From an uncultured Duganella sp. (lineage in GTDB: Bacteria; Pseudomonadota; Gammaproteobacteria; Burkholderiales; Burkholderiaceae): a stretch of DNA of 9,639 nt. The position numbers and the translations under genes are program-made. This document shows, in pieces, positions 1-6,215 of the stretch. The notes beneath the pieces were generated by a model. That model saw only the letters and a program-made list of their open reading frames with translations, made no database searches and was not told the DNA's origin. The stretch spans positions 1 through 9,639 of the forward strand of contig CAMLSG010000208.1 of NCBI GenBank assembly GCA_946482635.1, read 5' to 3'. Positions within the stretch are counted from its first letter, which is position 1, and each line of letters starts with the position of its first letter.

Positions 1-507
1 CTTCCCGCCGAAGAACATGTTCAGGAAGAAGGTCTCGAGGATGTCGTCGCGGTGGTGGCCCAGGGCGATCTTATTGCAGCCCAGTTCATCGGCCACGCGG
101 TACAGGATGCCGCGCCGCAGCCTGGAACAGAGCGAGCAGGTGGTTTTGCCTTCCGGGATCAGGCGCTTCACGATCGAGTAGGTGTCCTGGTTCTCGATGT
201 GGAACGGCACGCCCAGTTTTTCCAGGTAGGCCGGCAGCACGTCGGCCGGGAAGTTCGGCTGCTTCTGGTCCAGGTTGACGGCCACGATCTCGAAGTTGAT
301 CGGCGCGCGTTCGCGCAGCGTCATCAGGATGTCCAGCAGGGCGTAGGAGTCCTTGCCGCCGGACAGGCACACCATCACCTTGTCGCCGTCTTCAATCATG
401 TTGAAGTCGCCGATGGCCTGGCCGACCAGGCGGCACAGGCGCTTGTGCAGCTTGTTGTTCTCGTAGGCGATCTTGTCTTCCGCCTTGGTGTCCACTACTG
501 CGTTCAT
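1..507 (-). CDS. ttcA: tRNA 2-thiocytidine(32) synthetase TtcA, C-terminal part outside window
   Basis: TtcA is a cytoplasmic, Fe-S dependent, ATP-using enzyme that thiolates cytidine 32 of certain tRNAs. The 169 visible codons carry the N-terminal PP-loop ATP pyrophosphatase motif SGGKDS (residues 49-54, in [16 protein letters not shown]). They also carry the family's CxxC pair at Cys124 and Cys127, followed by SRLRRGIL, and the [19 protein letters not shown] stretch. Family knowledge says a third Fe-S cysteine lies further on, so it would be outside the window. The reading frame is open to base 1. The ATG (505-507) overlaps the folB stop by 4 bases (ATGA), so the start is set by translational coupling in an SDR-folB-ttcA operon. 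The functional link between tRNA thiolation and pterin metabolism is unclear; the order may only be conserved neighbourhood. Identification is secure. Confidence 0.95.
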   Translation of the reverse strand, partial: MNAVVDTKAEDKIAYENNKLHKRLCRLVGQAIGDFNMIEDGDKVMVCLSGGKDSYALLDILMTLRERAPINFEIVAVNLDQKQPNFPADVLPAYLEKLGVPFHIENQDTYSIVKRLIPEGKTTCSLCSRLRRGILYRVADELGCNKIALGHHRDDILETFFLNMFFGGK

Positions 508-902
508 GCTGCGTCCTTGATCTTGAATACTTCCACGCCCACGCCTTCGCAATCCGGGTACACGTCAGGCTTCATGGTCGACACGCGGGCCGCGCGCACG
601 CTCGGGTGGGCCAGCATGGCCTGCACCACGTCGTCCACCAGGGTTTCCTGCAGGTGCACGTGGCCCTCGGCCATGCGGCGCGCAATGGTCTCGCGCATGA
701 AGTCGTAGTCGACCACTTCGTGCAGCTCGTCGGCCTTCGGCGTCGATACGGCCAGCGGGATGTACAGGTCGACGTTGATCAATACGCGCTGCTCGCCTTT
801 CTTTTCGAAATCGTGCACGCCGATGTTGATCAGCACTTCATAGTTGCGCAGGAACAGCCGGCGGCAGTCTTGCAGTTGCGGGTGAATCAGGGCGGACAGC
901 AT
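504..902 (-). CDS. folB: Dihydroneopterin aldolase family protein (FolB; FolX-like epimerase possible)
   Basis: This 132-residue protein belongs to the FolB/FolX tunnelling-fold family. FolB cleaves 7,8-dihydroneopterin to 6-hydroxymethyl-dihydropterin and glycolaldehyde in folate synthesis. Visible family marks are [11 protein letters not shown] with the pterin-anchoring Glu37, Tyr66 in VVDYDF, Glu86 in LQETLVDDV and the catalytic-type Lys111 in STMKPD. These match by eye the Glu/Tyr/Glu/Lys set of characterised aldolases. The segment after MKP ([14 protein letters not shown]) is more acidic than in E. coli FolB. The homologous FolX (dihydroneopterin triphosphate 2'-epimerase) shares the fold, so the exact reaction is not settled. 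The start at 902 gives the usual family length plus a short N-terminal extension. GAAGG lies about 11-15 bases upstream. It follows the SDR gene after 22 bases and overlaps ttcA by 4 bases, so it is probably the middle gene of an operon. Confidence 0.9.
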   Translation of the reverse strand: MLSALIHPQLQDCRRLFLRNYEVLINIGVHDFEKKGEQRVLINVDLYIPLAVSTPKADELHEVVDYDFMRETIARRMAEGHVHLQETLVDDVVQAMLAHPSVRAARVSTMKPDVYPDCEGVGVEVFKIKDAA

Positions 903-924
903 GGTGCTTAAACCTTCAATGAAG

Positions 925-1707
925 TTATTGAGTAAGGAACATCACATCGCGCGGCGATGGCAGCAAATGCTGGCCGCCATCGACCAGCAGGGTAGTGCCG
1001 GTCATCGCACGCGCGCCTGCCGCATAGACCACGGCGGCGGCAATGTCCTCGGGAGTACTGGAACGGCCCAGCGGCGTCTGGGTGTGCGCCTTGGCGAAGC
1101 CTTCCTCGCTCTGGTCGCCCGACACCATGGTGATGCCGGGCGCCACGCCCACCACCCGGACCTTGGGCGCCAGCGACTGGGCCAGCATGGTGTTGGCCGC
1201 CTGCAGCGCCGCCTTGGACAGGGTGTAGGACAGGAAATCAGGGTTGAGATTATAAAGCTTCTGGTCCAGCAGGTTCACAACCACGGCCTGGCCGCCCTCC
1301 GGCGTCGCGTCGTACAGGGCGCGCGCCAGCTGGATCGGCGCCGCCACGTTGGCGTGCATGTGCGCGTCCAGGCGGGCATGGCTGAAATTCAGGTCGCTGT
1401 CGTAGTCGAACAGGGAAGCATTATTCACCACGCAGTCGACCCGCTCCAGCGCCTTTGCCGCGGCCGGCAGCAGGCCGCGCACGGCCTCCTCATCGGACAG
1501 GTCGCACTGCAGCGTGATGGCGCGGCGGCCCAGGGCGGCAATGGCTTGTGCCACTTCGCGCGCTTCGTCGTGGGAGTTGCGATAGTGGACGGCGATGTCC
1601 CAGCCGGCGCGCGCCAGGCCCAGCGCGATTTCGCGCCCCAGGCGGCGGCCGGCGCCGGTCACCAGGGCCACGCGCGGCTGTTCGGGCGTCGAAGTTGAAG
1701 TAGTCAT
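925..1707 (-). CDS. SDR-family reductase, probably a pteridine (dihydromonapterin/dihydropterin) reductase
   Basis: This 260-residue short-chain dehydrogenase/reductase has a Rossmann NADP(H) motif TGAGRRLG (17-24), the NNAS motif (95-98) and a C-terminal TGTTLLVDGGQHL. The catalytic triad is unusual: the usual Ser is Asp148, 13 residues before Tyr161, which is followed by Lys165 (YTLSK). That Asp-x12-Tyr-x3-Lys spacing and the RR in the nucleotide loop match pteridine reductase PTR1 and resemble FolM, which reduces dihydromonapterin. With folB 22 bases downstream, a pterin reductase role (tetrahydrofolate or tetrahydromonapterin supply) is a reasoned inference; substrate is not provable here. 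The ATG at 1707 (MTTSTSTPEQPRVALVTG) is preferred because it gives the normal SDR N-terminus. An in-frame ATG at 1776 would add 23 unrelated residues and run into the divergent methyltransferase gene. No good ribosome site is seen before 1707. Confidence 0.85.
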   Translation of the reverse strand: MTTSTSTPEQPRVALVTGAGRRLGREIALGLARAGWDIAVHYRNSHDEAREVAQAIAALGRRAITLQCDLSDEEAVRGLLPAAAKALERVDCVVNNASLFDYDSDLNFSHARLDAHMHANVAAPIQLARALYDATPEGGQAVVVNLLDQKLYNLNPDFLSYTLSKAALQAANTMLAQSLAPKVRVVGVAPGITMVSGDQSEEGFAKAHTQTPLGRSSTPEDIAAAVVYAAGARAMTGTTLLVDGGQHLLPSPRDVMFLTQ

Positions 1708-1760
1708 AGTCAAATTGAGCAAAATGGCGCCGGGCAGCGCTGAACCGCTACAATGCCGGC
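1708..1760. promoter_or_regulatory. Divergent intergenic region with a -10 box for the methyltransferase gene
   Basis: These 53 bases separate the divergent SDR and methyltransferase starts. On the plus strand, GCTACAAT contains a near-consensus -10 hexamer TACAAT (1749-1754). It sits only 6 bases before the ATG at 1761, so transcription would begin at or next to the start codon. No recognisable -35 lies at the normal 16-18 base distance; the nearest candidate, TTGAGC (1715-1720), is 28 bases away. No Shine-Dalgarno sequence is present. For the minus strand, TTGACT (complement of 1708-1713) touches the SDR start and cannot act as its -35, so the SDR promoter remains unidentified. Confidence 0.5.
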
Positions 1761-2924
1761 ATGTCTTTACCAGCACCTTCTCCCGACGCGCTGGCCGCGT
1801 CCCAAGCCCTGCAGCGCCTGATTGCCGACGACATTGCGCGGCAAGGTGGCGCCATCCCGTTCTCCCGCTTCATGGAGCTGGCGCTGTATGCGCCCGGCCT
1901 GGGCTATTACAGCGGCGGCGCCGCCAAGCTGGGCAAGGATGGCGATTTTACAACTGCGCCCGAGCTGAGCGCCCTGTTCGGGCAGTCGCTGGCGCATGTT
2001 GCAGCCGCTATTATGGACCAAAGCGCGCCGCATATCCTTGAATTCGGCGCCGGAACGGGCAAGCTGGCCAGGGATATCCTGACCGAGGCGGCGCAAGCCG
2101 GCATCGTGGTCGAAAGCTATTCGATTGTCGAACTGTCCGGCGAACTGCGCGCCCGCCAGCAGGAGCTGTTGCGCGGCTTCCCGCAAGTGCGCTGGCTCGA
2201 CGCCCTGCCGGAATCGTTCGAAGGCGCGGTATTCGGCAATGAAGTGCTGGATGCGATGCCGGTCGACGTGGTCACCCTGGCCGACAGCGGCTGGCAGTCG
2301 CTGCACGTCGCCGCCGAGGCCGACGAGACGGGCGGCGCCCGCTTCGCCTGGCGTCCGGTGGCAGCCGAAGCCGCGCTGCTGTCGCAGATCGAGCGCCAGG
2401 TTCCTGACGCGCAAGCGCTGCCGGTCGGCTATGTGACCGAAGTGCACGGCGCAGGCTGCGGCTTCATGGCCACCCTGGCTGCGATGCTGGTGAAAGGCAA
2501 GGGCGCTGCCTTCCTGTTCGATTATGGCTTCCCGGCGCGTGAATACTACCTGGGCGACCGCGCCACCGGCACCCTGATGTGCCACTACCGCCACCACGCC
2601 CACGCGGAACCGTTCTACCTGCCTGGCCTCCAGGACATTACCGCCCACGTCGACTTTACGGCGATGGCGCTGGCGGCCCAGGATGCCGGCGCCGAAGTCA
2701 TGGCTTACAACAGCCAGGCCGGTTTCCTGATCGGCGCCGGCATCGGCGAGCTGATGCAGCGTTTCGACCCGGCCGACGCCCTGAATTACCTGCCGCACGC
2801 CAACGCACTGCAGAAATTGCTTTCTCCAGCCGAAATGGGAGAATTGTTCAAGGTGCTGGTGATTGGCCATGGCATCGAATTGCCGGGTCAATTGCTGCAT
2901 AGCGACCGCAGCCACCGTTTGTAA
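1761..2924 (+). CDS. Class I SAM-dependent methyltransferase, MidA/NDUFAF7 family (COG1565)
   Basis: The 387-residue protein is full length for this family. The N-terminal region has IPFSRFMELALYAPGLGYY (32-50) and GKDGDFTTAPELS (58-70), both typical. SAM-binding motif I is EFGAGTG (94-100), and a family motif GNEVLDAMPVD occurs around 159-169. A later DYGFPAREYY and a MCHYRHHAHAEPFY segment are also characteristic. In mitochondria, NDUFAF7 dimethylates an arginine of the complex I subunit NDUFS2; the bacterial substrate is not established, and no nuo gene lies in this window. The ATG at 1761 follows a -10-like TACAAT by 6 bases with no ribosome site, so the mRNA may be leaderless. The J-domain gene starts 12 bases after the stop, suggesting co-transcription. 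The family call is firm, the substrate unknown. Confidence 0.93.
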   Translation: MSLPAPSPDALAASQALQRLIADDIARQGGAIPFSRFMELALYAPGLGYYSGGAAKLGKDGDFTTAPELSALFGQSLAHVAAAIMDQSAPHILEFGAGTGKLARDILTEAAQAGIVVESYSIVELSGELRARQQELLRGFPQVRWLDALPESFEGAVFGNEVLDAMPVDVVTLADSGWQSLHVAAEADETGGARFAWRPVAAEAALLSQIERQVPDAQALPVGYVTEVHGAGCGFMATLAAMLVKGKGAAFLFDYGFPAREYYLGDRATGTLMCHYRHHAHAEPFYLPGLQDITAHVDFTAMALAAQDAGAEVMAYNSQAGFLIGAGIGELMQRFDPADALNYLPHANALQKLLSPAEMGELFKVLVIGHGIELPGQLLHSDRSHRL

Positions 2925-2936
2925 TATGATTGAGAG

Positions 2937-3887
2937 ATGGGAAAGATACATACTCACTATGACAACCTCAAGGTAGCGCGTGGCGCGCCCCAGGAAGTCA
3001 TACGTGCTGCTTACAAGGCGCTGAGCCAGAAATATCATCCTGACAAGAATCCCGGGGATGAGAAGGCGGCCCGCATCATGGCGATCGTCAACACGGCCTA
3101 TGGCACGTTGTCCGATCCGCAACGCCGCAAGGAGCACGATGAGTGGATCACCCAGGAAGAATGGGAAATCGAATGGCTGGAGAGCACCAAGCACGAGCCG
3201 GCGCATGAGCCGGGCTGGTCCGACCAGCTCGACCTGCCGCGCCGGCGCCGGGCGCTGAAGTCCTGGCGCTTCTGGGGCACGGTTGGCGGCGCCGCCGCTG
3301 CCGGCTGGCTGGGCGGGGTGCTGACGGTGACCGAGCCGCGCGCGATGTCCAGCGTGCTGGCTGGCGCCTGGGGCGGCAAGCCTCCTGCCGAATTGACGGC
3401 TACTGCCGCCGCCACCCCGAAAATCCACCCGCCGCGGGTGGAAAAAGTCACTCCGGACGATGGCTGGGCCGTGGCCAAGCCCTATTCGCCCGAACCGTCG
3501 GTCTCTGCCGCCGCGGCGCCGCCGATCAAGGTGCTGGCCCTGTCGCAGGTAGTGCTGCCCGGCGCCGCCGTCGATTGCGAAGCCGAGGTTGCTCCCTCGG
3601 TCGCACCGAACGGCGAACCGTGGCCGGTCCAGTCCGGCTACGTGGAAGGTTTCCCTGTCGGGAACAAGGGCGAAGACATGCAGCTCACGCTGGACAATAG
3701 CGCCAACGCCGCCCCGGTTTTCATCAAGGTGTACGACCTCGAGCGCCGCTCCAATGTGCGCTACGCCTACGTGCAGCCGCACGACAAGCTGGTAGTCGAC
3801 CAGCTATCGAACGGCAAATACGAAATCCGCTACCAGAACCTGAACCTCGGCGCCGGCCAGAACGGCTGCACGCACAAGAACGGTTAA
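2937..3887 (+). CDS. Membrane-anchored J-domain (DnaJ-like) protein with periplasmic-type C-terminal domain
   Basis: The 316-residue protein begins with a J domain (about 4-70): [33 protein letters not shown] with the HPD motif at 34-36, which in this family stimulates the ATPase of an Hsp70 partner. There is no Gly/Phe region, zinc finger or DnaJ substrate domain, so it is not DnaJ itself. A basic patch [10 protein letters not shown] (102-111) precedes one hydrophobic segment (about 112-131, [20 protein letters not shown]), predicting an N-in, C-out single-pass protein. A Pro/Ala-rich linker (about 134-200) leads to a beta-rich domain (about 200-311; [36 protein letters not shown]) that I do not recognise. 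The only two cysteines, Cys214 and Cys311, both fall in this outer part and could form a disulfide. It lies 12 bases after the methyltransferase gene. GAGAG sits just before the ATG. Its stop overlaps the convergent cheW stop. Confidence 0.88.
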   Translation: MGKIHTHYDNLKVARGAPQEVIRAAYKALSQKYHPDKNPGDEKAARIMAIVNTAYGTLSDPQRRKEHDEWITQEEWEIEWLESTKHEPAHEPGWSDQLDLPRRRRALKSWRFWGTVGGAAAAGWLGGVLTVTEPRAMSSVLAGAWGGKPPAELTATAAATPKIHPPRVEKVTPDDGWAVAKPYSPEPSVSAAAAPPIKVLALSQVVLPGAAVDCEAEVAPSVAPNGEPWPVQSGYVEGFPVGNKGEDMQLTLDNSANAAPVFIKVYDLERRSNVRYAYVQPHDKLVVDQLSNGKYEIRYQNLNLGAGQNGCTHKNG

Positions 3888-4375
3888 GCCGCGCCGGCTG
3901 TGAGCGTTTCGCTCAGTCCCATCTCTGGGCTGGCCATCAGGCGGTAGATGTCCACCAGGATCAGCATGCGCTCGTCGATCGTGCCGAGGCCGATCATGTA
4001 CTCGGAGCTGAAGGCCGTGCCCATGTCCGGCGCCGGCTTGATCTGCTCGGGCGTCAGCGTGGTCACGTCGGATACCGAGTCCACCACCATGCCAACCACG
4101 CGGCCATTGATGTTGAGGATGATCACCACCGTGAACTGGTCGTACACCGGCTCGCCCAGCTTGAACTTGATGCGCATGTCCACCACCGGAATGATGATGC
4201 CGCGCAGGTTGATCACGCCCTTGATGAACTCGGGCGCATTGGCGATGCGGGTCACCGCTTCGTAACCGCGGATTTCCTGCACTTTCAGGATATCGATACC
4301 GTACTCTTCGGCACCCAGCTTGAATGCCAGGAATTCCTTGCCTTGGCTAGCGTCTTCTTGCGCAGTAACTTGCAT
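3884..4375 (-). CDS. cheW: CheW chemotaxis coupling protein
   Basis: A 163-residue single-domain CheW. CheW scaffolds chemoreceptors and the kinase CheA in cytoplasmic arrays. Visible features are [24 protein letters not shown] (14-37), [18 protein letters not shown] with the conserved NLRG (56-59), and the second half [14 protein letters not shown] and ILVDIYRLM. The length is normal. The ATG at 4375 is supported by a Shine-Dalgarno AAAGGA about 9 bases upstream on the minus strand. No cheA, cheB, cheR or chemoreceptor gene is nearby, so it is an orphan copy here; its partners must be encoded elsewhere. It is divergent from the HD-GYP response regulator (145-base gap) and convergent with the J-domain gene. 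It could serve flagellar chemotaxis or a type IV pilus/alternative Che pathway; the sequence does not decide. Confidence 0.95.
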   Translation of the reverse strand: MQVTAQEDASQGKEFLAFKLGAEEYGIDILKVQEIRGYEAVTRIANAPEFIKGVINLRGIIIPVVDMRIKFKLGEPVYDQFTVVIILNINGRVVGMVVDSVSDVTTLTPEQIKPAPDMGTAFSSEYMIGLGTIDERMLILVDIYRLMASPEMGLSETLTAGAA

Positions 4376-4520
4376 GGTTTTTTTCCTTTAGCAAAATCTG
4401 TGTTGTCAAAGCGTATCAGAGTGCAAAGCGATTTACGAGCGGGCAATTTTTAATTGCTAGCTAAGTCAAATCTGATTATGCTGGATGTAAAGATTAGCGC
4501 ATTTTGATCAAGGAGACTTC
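4376..4520. promoter_or_regulatory. Divergent AT-rich control region between cheW and the HD-GYP gene
   Basis: This 145-base gap is clearly richer in A+T than its surroundings. For the plus strand, a possible sigma-70 promoter is TTGCTA (4454-4459), a 17-base spacer, then TATGCT (4477-4482), matching the consensus hexamers at 4 of 6 positions each. The strong Shine-Dalgarno AAGGAG (4510-4515) lies 5 bases before the ATG at 4521. For cheW, AAAGGA precedes its ATG, but no convincing -35/-10 pair is seen on the minus strand. CAAAGCG occurs twice 17 bases apart (4407-4413 and 4424-4430). A perfect palindrome (4443-4457) overlaps the proposed -35 and is listed separately. Confidence 0.45.
4443..4457. 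repeat. Perfect inverted repeat GCAATT-TTT-AATTGC, possible operator
   Basis: Two 6-base arms flank a 3-base TTT centre. The last four bases overlap the TTGCTA proposed as the -35 of the HD-GYP gene, and the site is central in the cheW/HD-GYP divergent region. A dimeric regulator bound here could affect both genes. It is too AT-rich and short to be a convincing terminator. That it is an operator is inference. Confidence 0.35.
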
Positions 4521-6098
4521 ATGGCGGACCCTCAAGCCGTCGATGACAACTGGCTGCTCGAAGAAGACGAAGAAGAAAAGCCAACGCCATCGGCAGGATC
4601 CCCTGAACAGCGGCTGTGGCGCGTGCTGATTGTGGACGACGACCAGGATGTGCATGCGGTGACCCGCCTGGCGCTGCGCAATGTCAGTTTCAAGGGACGC
4701 GAGCTGGAGTTGTTCTCGGCCTACAGTGGCCGCGAGGCATTCGAGATCCTGCGCGACACGCCGGACATCGCCCTGGTGCTGCTCGACGTGGTGATGGAGA
4801 CCGACGATGCCGGCCTGCTGCTGGCGCGCCGCATCCGTGAAGAGCTGCACAATTCCATCGTACGCGTGGTGCTGCGCACCGGCCAGCCGGGCCAGGCGCC
4901 GGAACAGCGCGTCATCATCGAATACGACATCAACGATTACAAGGCCAAGACCGAGCTCACGACGCAGAAGCTGTTCACCACCGTGATCTCGGCCCTGCGT
5001 GCCTACGAGAGCCTGAACATGCTGGAGCGTTCGCGCATCGGCCTGGGCAAGATCCTGGCCGGCGCGACCAACCTGTACCAGATCCATTCGCTGCGCGAAT
5101 TCGCGTCGGGCGTGCTGAACCAGGTGTCCGCCATCCTCGACGTGGGCGCGGACGGCGTGCTGTGCCTGATGCAGGTCGATACCGGCGACACCACCGTGGT
5201 CGCTGCCACCGGCGGCTATGCGCCGCTGGCGGAAAACGAGCAGATGCCGGCCAACCACCCGCTGTGGCCGACCATCCAGAAGGCGTTCAAGGAAAAGAAA
5301 AGCCAGTTCGAACACCCGGCCAATGTGCTGTTCATCCACACCCAGGAAAACCGCGACGTGCTGATTTCGGTCACGCCGCCCTGGCCGCTGGCCCAGATCC
5401 AGCGCGACCTGCTGGAAGTGTTCTGCGAACGCATTGCCGCAGCCTTCGACAACCTGTACATGTTCGGCCAGCTGCGCAAGGCGCAGGAGGCGACGGTTGT
5501 GGCATTGGCCGACCTGGCGGAATTCCGCGACGGCTGCACTGGCGGCCATGTGCGGCGCGTGCAGCAGCTGTCCTCGGCCATCGCAGCGCGCATGAAGGAG
5601 CGCGGCATCTATGACGACGAACTGACGCCGCAACTGGTGGACATGATCGGCCTCGCCTCCATCCTGCATGACGTGGGCAAGGTCGCCACCCCGGACCATA
5701 TCCTGCTGAAGCCGGGCGCCCATACCGAAGAAGAACGCGCGCTGATGCAAACCCATGCGGCCGTCGGCCGCAGCGTGCTGGAGCGTGCGGCCAATATGGT
5801 CGATGGCGTCAGCTACCTGACCTACGGCGCGGAAATCGCCGGCGGCCACCATGAGCATTGGGATGGCGGCGGCTATCCGAACCAGCTCAAGGGCAAGCAG
5901 ATTCCCTTGTCGGCGCGCATCGTGGCGGTGGTCGATGTCTTCGATTCCCTGCTGCATGAACGCCCCTACAAGGAACCATGGCCGTATCCGGAAGTCATGA
6001 CCTATATCCGCGACCGTTCCGGCACCCAGTTCGATCCGGAAGTGGTCGCCGCCCTGAACGACGTGGTCGAGCGTAATCCGGGCCTGGGCCAGTCCTGA
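4521..6098 (+). CDS. Response regulator with REC, DUF3369 and HD-GYP domains (cyclic-di-GMP phosphodiesterase)
   Basis: The 525-residue cytoplasmic protein opens with a very acidic tail (EEDEEEK, 14-20). A receiver domain (about 33-155) follows, with acidic residues DDD (39-41), phospho-acceptor Asp89 in LVLLDVV, Thr119 and Lys140/Lys142. The middle (about 165-325) fits DUF3369, a GAF-like domain usual in this architecture. The C-terminal HD-GYP domain (about 325-515) has a complete set of expected metal and signature residues: His343, HDVGK (383-387), His412, HHEHWDGGGYP (443-453) and Asp472, then ERPYKEPWP. HD-GYP enzymes hydrolyse cyclic-di-GMP to pGpG or GMP, so phosphorylation of Asp89 probably controls this activity. 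No cognate histidine kinase is encoded nearby. The start is secured by AAGGAG 5 bases upstream. It is divergent from cheW and followed by the REC-TPR gene after 117 bases. Confidence 0.94.
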   Translation: MADPQAVDDNWLLEEDEEEKPTPSAGSPEQRLWRVLIVDDDQDVHAVTRLALRNVSFKGRELELFSAYSGREAFEILRDTPDIALVLLDVVMETDDAGLLLARRIREELHNSIVRVVLRTGQPGQAPEQRVIIEYDINDYKAKTELTTQKLFTTVISALRAYESLNMLERSRIGLGKILAGATNLYQIHSLREFASGVLNQVSAILDVGADGVLCLMQVDTGDTTVVAATGGYAPLAENEQMPANHPLWPTIQKAFKEKKSQFEHPANVLFIHTQENRDVLISVTPPWPLAQIQRDLLEVFCERIAAAFDNLYMFGQLRKAQEATVVALADLAEFRDGCTGGHVRRVQQLSSAIAARMKERGIYDDELTPQLVDMIGLASILHDVGKVATPDHILLKPGAHTEEERALMQTHAAVGRSVLERAANMVDGVSYLTYGAEIAGGHHEHWDGGGYPNQLKGKQIPLSARIVAVVDVFDSLLHERPYKEPWPYPEVMTYIRDRSGTQFDPEVVAALNDVVERNPGLGQS

Positions 6099-6122
6099 CG
6101 GAACCGCTGGGCGAACCCTGCT

Positions 6123-6146
6123 GTGGCGGCCGCGCCGCGCCGCCAC
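6123..6146 (+). terminator. GC-rich hairpin after the HD-GYP gene, weak terminator candidate
   Basis: Arms GTGGCGGC (6123-6130) and GCCGCCAC (6139-6146) pair perfectly around an 8-base GC loop, 25 bases after the stop codon. The following bases (GTTCATTCTCAC) are not a run of T, so it lacks the second half of an intrinsic terminator. It may attenuate readthrough, protect the 3' end, or simply reflect GC-rich sequence. Confidence 0.3.
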
Positions 6147-6179
6147 GTTCATTCTCACAAAAACTCACGGCGCAAGCGC

Positions 6180-6203
6180 TAAAATAAGGACAGCCCTTGT
6201 CCT
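6180..6203 (+). promoter_or_regulatory. Putative -10 box and adjacent small hairpin upstream of the REC-TPR gene
   Basis: GCTAAAAT includes the -10-like hexamer TAAAAT (6180-6185), about 30 bases before the ATG at 6216. Immediately after it, AGGACA (6187-6192) and TGTCCT (6198-6203) form a 6-base inverted repeat with loop GCCCT, near the expected transcription start. It could be an operator or a hairpin at the 5' end of the message. No clear -35 is seen at 17 bases (ACAAAA region). The ribosome site is poor: only GAAAG directly before the ATG. Confidence 0.45.
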
Positions 6204-6215
6204 ACGCCGAAAGCC

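Noticed and set aside
901..1698. 265-residue plus-strand frame opposite the SDR gene
   Set aside because: It is the shadow of a clear SDR with all signature motifs on the minus strand.
1708..1776. N-terminal extension of the SDR to an ATG at 1776
   Set aside because: The 23 extra residues are not SDR-like, overlap the divergent methyltransferase start, and cover its promoter. The ATG at 1707 gives the normal N-terminus.
1767..3782. 671-residue open frame on the minus strand opposite the methyltransferase and J-domain genes
   Set aside because: The translation is rich in Arg, His and Gln with no domain pattern, typical of the antisense of GC-rich codons. The plus strand holds two well-recognised proteins.
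4376..4520. Sigma-28 or sigma-54 promoter for cheW or the HD-GYP gene
   Set aside because: I looked for TAAAGTTT-type/GCCGATAA-type and TGGCAC/TTGCA-type pairs on both strands and found no acceptable match.
4494..6158. 554-residue minus-strand frame opposite the HD-GYP gene
   Set aside because: Composition is antisense-like (His, Gln, Arg runs), while the plus strand shows complete REC and HD-GYP motifs.
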